The position numbers and the translations under genes are program-made. The notes beneath the pieces are model-generated. The model saw only the letters and a list, made by a program, of their open reading frames with translations, did no database searches and was not told where the DNA came from. Of a stretch of 64,000 nucleotides of DNA, positions 61,039-64,000 are shown piece after piece; positions within the stretch are counted from its first letter, which is position 1, and each line of letters starts with the position of its first letter. Origin of the DNA: Panonychus citri (lineage: Eukaryota; Arthropoda; Arachnida; Trombidiformes; Tetranychidae); the NCBI RefSeq assembly GCF_014898815.1, contig NW_026515546.1, positions 1,350,501-1,414,500 of the forward strand. The letters are read 5' to 3'.

Positions 61039-61716
61039 TCAGTCTATCAGAATTATCTCATCCTGTTCGTGTTTTATCCAATCTTGTAATGTTTGACCAT
61101 TTTTAACCATTTCACGCACCACTTCAGCTGTTGGAATATTAATATTTTTCTCCTTGAGTTTTATCAGTTGCATGTAAGCTTTTAACGTCACTCGTGCGTC
61201 TCTTTCAGGTGAATGGCTGATTGTTACATGAGAAGTGTCTTCTCTTCTTAATTTTTGATGATCGTGAAATAGAAATTGATCTAAAGACACTAATCCAATT
61301 GGTTGTTTACCAGGCCAAAGATCTTGTAGGTCTACATGTTGGATATTATATACCTTAAGTCGATCAGGATTTAATTGTAGTTTTAGTAGATCATCTTTTC
61401 CCTGGGTGATTAATCTTCGTCCTCTTGATATTTCTGCCACTTGCATCGAAACTTCGTCCAAACTTAATCCATTGGCCAAATCATTAATTTGTAGTCCAGT
61501 GACTCTAGTTAGTGGATTTATTACTTTATCATTTTTTACCTGTGCGTAATAAACTGTTTGAATTCGTATTATATTACCAAACCATCCAGATAAGTGAACA
61601 CTACCGACGCCACCATGTCCATCACCTTCAATGTCTAAAGCTAATGTCTCTTTCTTGTTTTTTCTTGGTCCAATTGGAACATATTTTTCTAGGTCTTCTG
61701 GTATTGGATTATTCAT
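61039..61716 (-). CDS. DEDDh 3'-5' exonuclease of REX/ISG20 type in a selfish element
   Basis: 225 residues. All catalytic motifs of the DEDDh (RNase T-like) fold are present: motif I LALDIEGDG with D28 and E30, a candidate motif II QGKDD with D109 or D110, a VDLQD block near 129, and motif III HSPERDA with H168 and D173 spaced H-x4-D. The spacing most resembles REXO/ISG20-like RNA exonucleases, though overall similarity is low. Expected activity is 3'-5' trimming of RNA or single-stranded DNA. The upstream zinc-knuckle ORF is in the same frame and only a TGA and 11 sense codons separate them, so a fused product by stop readthrough is possible. It may be host-derived cargo or a viral nuclease. 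Confidence 0.72.
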   Translation of the reverse strand: MNNPIPEDLEKYVPIGPRKNKKETLALDIEGDGHGGVGSVHLSGWFGNIIRIQTVYYAQVKNDKVINPLTRVTGLQINDLANGLSLDEVSMQVAEISRGRRLITQGKDDLLKLQLNPDRLKVYNIQHVDLQDLWPGKQPIGLVSLDQFLFHDHQKLRREDTSHVTISHSPERDARVTLKAYMQLIKLKEKNINIPTAEVVREMVKNGQTLQDWIKHEQDEIILID

Positions 61717-61749
61717 GTTCTTCCAGAAAGGTTTTCCGCCATAGGCTTC

Positions 61750-62217
61750 TCATAATTTTCTTCGTCTCACTCGTCGTTGTTCTCGTGCATAGGAATATTT
61801 TGATGGTTTAGATTGTACAATAGTATTAATATTAACTTGTTGATTAGTTTTAAACGGCAATTCAGGACAATCTTTTCTGAAGTGACCAGGTTCACTACAG
61901 TATGAACAGTATTCACAATTTATCTTAGTGTGATTAAAGCGGAAGCATAAGGAGCAATGTTTTTCTGGTAAATCAATAAGATTGATTTTTGTAGAGTTTC
62001 TGCTGTTCTGGTAATTTAATTGTCTAGTGTAAGATAATAGGTTTTGGTGAGCAGTTTGTAGTTTATCAGGGTGATTCGCTGTAACTGTTAACTTCGTGAA
62101 TTTGTTCATCTCTTTTGGGGTACCACATATATCATAATCGGGTGATATTAACTCCGGTCGCCAAACATACATAGTAATTGGTATTTGGTGGCGAAAATTG
62201 ATAGAATTAGATAACAT
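61750..62217 (-). CDS. Double zinc-knuckle (nucleocapsid-like) protein
   Basis: 155 residues ending in a basic tail (REQRRVRRRKL). The middle holds closely spaced Cys/His clusters: C-x2-C...H-x4-C followed at once by C-x2-C-x4-H-x4-C in EYCSYCSEPGHFRKDC, the second a canonical CCHC knuckle as in retroviral nucleocapsids. Likely binds single-stranded nucleic acid. The start overlaps the stop of the preceding ORF by 11 nt, and the stop is followed in frame by the exonuclease ORF, so the set looks polycistronic or like one broken protein. Confidence 0.68.
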   Translation of the reverse strand: MLSNSINFRHQIPITMYVWRPELISPDYDICGTPKEMNKFTKLTVTANHPDKLQTAHQNLLSYTRQLNYQNSRNSTKINLIDLPEKHCSLCFRFNHTKINCEYCSYCSEPGHFRKDCPELPFKTNQQVNINTIVQSKPSKYSYAREQRRVRRRKL

Positions 62218-62404
62218 TTTCTAAATATTGAACTTGGTGAAGTTGGTTTAAACTGACTGTTATAATCTTATTCTTCTTTCGTTGTTTTGATGAGATAAAA
62301 AAACCTGGACCTGTATTTTTTAGTTGTAAGTTTTCCATTTTCTTTTGGAAAGCGATTAGCTTTGGATCTGGAGGAGCATTTGTTGCATTCCAATCGTCTT
62401 CCAT
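62207..62404 (-). CDS. Small ORF upstream of zinc-knuckle ORF
   Basis: 65 residues starting MEDDWNATNAPPD, with a Lys-rich centre (KQRKKNK). No recognised domain. It overlaps the next ORF by 11 nt in a different frame. It may be the N-terminal part of the zinc-knuckle protein separated by a one-base shift rather than a gene of its own. Confidence 0.45.
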   Translation of the reverse strand: MEDDWNATNAPPDPKLIAFQKKMENLQLKNTGPGFFISSKQRKKNKIITVSLNQLHQVQYLENVI

Positions 62405-62454
62405 CCTAATTGTAAAATAAAGAAAAGAAAGAAGAAAATTTCAATTATTCATCT

Positions 62455-62695
62455 ACCCCAAATCACCGGAGTTTTGAATAATAAGTATTAAATTACCCAT
62501 CACCGGGTTAATCGAAATTTTATCATGAATTTGAATTTTAATACCCAATCACCGAGTTAATTAAAATTTTATCATTAGAACCTTGAAAAAACCCAATCAC
62601 CGGGTGTAAAGAACATTTAAATTAATTGTTTTTATCTCCATCACCGGAGAATTTCGAAAACCTGCCCCAGCACCGGAGCATTGATTTTATTTGTA
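62455..62695. repeat. Six-copy ATCACCGG hairpin repeat
   Basis: Six dispersed copies of a motif of the form nCCC-(A)ATCACC-GGnn (copy 6 has AGCACC) at about 62456, 62495, 62542, 62590, 62636 and 62664. In three copies the flanks pair perfectly (ACCC/GGGT twice, CTCC/GGAG once). In the others one stem position is a C/A mismatch. They lie between the envelope-like gene and the zinc-knuckle ORFs, in the leader of the latter on the minus strand. Confidence 0.7.
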
Positions 62696-62785
62696 TTAAT
62701 AACACTGATGTAAAGGTATAATAATGTCCTTATTTTCCTTATTTTCTATTAACTATCACAGAGTTGATTGATCTTTGGATAAGGG

Positions 62786-62875
62786 TTAATCACAACCAAT
62801 AACACAACACAAGAAGCTGATGGTAATACTAATAAGTATCCAAATCCACATTGGTACATTCATTTTCCAATTGAT
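62786..62875 (-). pseudogene. Detached C-terminal membrane anchor of envelope-like gene
   Basis: A minus-strand frame encodes a hydrophobic segment (MWIWILISITISFLCCVIGCD) followed at once by TAA at 62788-62786, as in the anchor and short tail of a class I viral glycoprotein. It lies downstream of the envelope-like ORF in a different frame; Cys-containing open stretches between 62880 and 63255 occupy at least one further frame. The gene is therefore broken by at least two frame changes, or wrongly assembled. Confidence 0.45.
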
Positions 62876-63255
62876 TTTAGGTGATTGATACTTGTTTCAA
62901 TTCTTCAAGTTTTCTTTACAATTCGATACTTTCTTAAAAATAGGATTATGACCTTTCAAGTCCTTCTCGCTAATCTCACAGAATCGATAATCGGTGATGT
63001 TGACTAATACATATTCTGACCTTTATATGTAACTTTGCAAGTGTGTGTATTATTTTTATTATATAATGTAAATGCATCTGCTTGAAATATTTGGTTAGTG
63101 GTATCTCGTAAAATGTTGTAAAATTTATCATTAATGTTGGAAATCTTTCGTTATTGTATAAGTTTACATTAACATTTTCAATTTCATCTAATGAACATTC
63201 TGGTGAGCATGGTAAAACAATTCTGAAGAATTTAAAGAAATTTTATCAACTTGGT

Positions 63256-64000
63256 TTAGCTTCTAATTGTTTCATTAAAATGTTTTAATTGATTAAGTTG
63301 GTTATTTGCTTGCGTTACTGTATCGGCGGCTTGAAATGTTATTATCGGTAAATATTGAGGCAGTTGATTCACATTGAATTGAATTAGAAACAGTTGTTGG
63401 CTTACATTATGTAATTGTTCAAACTGCTTTTTTATCAGCTTCTTATATTCTTGGTTAGACTCTGCGATGGCTGTTAGTGCTGGTTGTATTTCTATTTCGG
63501 GATTGAAAATTTGTTTATATAAATAGTTAACGCCACTAATTACTATTCCACCAACTATTATTGTGGTGGCTACAGTTCCCAGAGTGATTATTATTTTTAT
63601 AATATTTTCTTCTGGTTTGGTTGTTACGTTCGGTATATTACGAATAGGATTTATGTAATTTTCATCAATAAATGATGAACAATGGTCTTCAAATTTGTCT
63701 AGAATTTTCCTTACATATTTACACATGGCTGGATTATACTCACATGTAATGGATTCATTTCTTTCCTGGTCTGTTTTTAGAACGATTGGGATTTCTTTAC
63801 ATGGGTTTGAAAATGCTAGTATAACTGAGACCTGTTGAGCTGATTTTCTTGGGTGATAATCAGTTTTTCTCCATAGAATAGGTTCACCAGAGATAAAAGG
63901 AGAAATTTCTAGCATCTCTACTCGTGTGAGTATGCTTAGAATTGTTACTAAATTAATTAAATTTCTATGAAAGTACGGCTTGAGTTGATTATATGCCTGT
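63256..64000 (-). CDS. Envelope-like fusion glycoprotein, 5' end beyond window
   Basis: The frame is open from the window edge to the stop at 63256, about 247 codons visible, start not seen. A hydrophobic stretch (NLINLVTILSIL) near 63930-63965 may be the signal peptide. There are Cys residues and N-glycosylation sequons in the front half. From about 63605 a 25-residue Gly/Ile/Val-rich hydrophobic segment is followed by a long Gln/Asn/Leu heptad region, the order of fusion peptide and first heptad repeat in class I fusion proteins. Known envelopes of this kind sit on errantivirus-like LTR elements; no close family can be named. No pol gene is inside the window. Confidence 0.5.
   Translation of the reverse strand, partial: QAYNQLKPYFHRNLINLVTILSILTRVEMLEISPFISGEPILWRKTDYHPRKSAQQVSVILAFSNPCKEIPIVLKTDQERNESITCEYNPAMCKYVRKILDKFEDHCSSFIDENYINPIRNIPNVTTKPEENIIKIIITLGTVATTIIVGGIVISGVNYLYKQIFNPEIEIQPALTAIAESNQEYKKLIKKQFEQLHNVSQQLFLIQFNVNQLPQYLPIITFQAADTVTQANNQLNQLKHFNETIRS

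Noticed and set aside
1..64000. CRISPR array, operon or bacterial features
   Set aside because: Spliced genes, EPRS fusion and LTR elements show a eukaryotic nuclear genome; no spaced identical repeats of CRISPR type were found.

Overview
This window is a piece of an AT-rich metazoan nuclear genome, most likely an arthropod and possibly a mite or other chelicerate, though the species cannot be fixed from sequence alone. It has GT-AG introns, a fused glutamyl/prolyl-tRNA synthetase (EPRS), a CAAP1 homologue, Ty3-type retroelements, and long gene-poor DNA full of GA/CT, GAT/ATC and TG simple repeats. Three host genes can be supported.

3434-11415 (minus) is a four-exon gene for a 1,985-residue, ten-finger C2H2 zinc-finger protein with a C-terminal coiled coil; all three intron phases agree. 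Upstream of it lies about 18.7 kb of gene-free DNA with microsatellites, a microRNA-like hairpin, a TCGA-rich patch and two CTCF-like motifs.

30078-41771 (plus) is a full-length Ty3/gypsy-type LTR retrotransposon. It has about 985-bp and 980-bp LTRs, an AAGT target-site duplication, a probable tRNA-Ser primer site, a frameshift-damaged gag N terminus, gag-protease, and an intact RT/RNase H/integrase ORF. At the env position it carries a cargo reading frame with a RING-like finger, a TRAF/SIAH-like zinc finger and a domain resembling the REXO1 family of DEDDh 3'-5' exonucleases, whose key acidic residues are missing. The LTRs differ mainly by short indels, so some frame breaks may be assembly errors.

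42969-49629 (plus) is a four-exon CAAP1 homologue with one apparent missing base in exon 2. 53204-57694 (minus) is EPRS in one exon: GluRS, five WHEP domains and ProRS, but without the usual N-terminal GST-like domain.

From about 58.3 kb to the right edge (and beyond) the low-complexity tracts fade and a second, minus-strand selfish element appears. It has an envelope-like glycoprotein ORF running off the window, a detached membrane anchor, a six-copy ATCACCGG hairpin repeat, a small ORF, a double zinc-knuckle ORF, and in the same frame after a single UGA an exonuclease ORF with all DEDDh residues present, followed by four perfect hairpins in 191 bp. The strongest candidates for an undescribed system are these two exonuclease-carrying elements: one with a degenerate, RING-linked REXO1-like module, the other with an apparently active exonuclease joined to nucleocapsid-type zinc knuckles.
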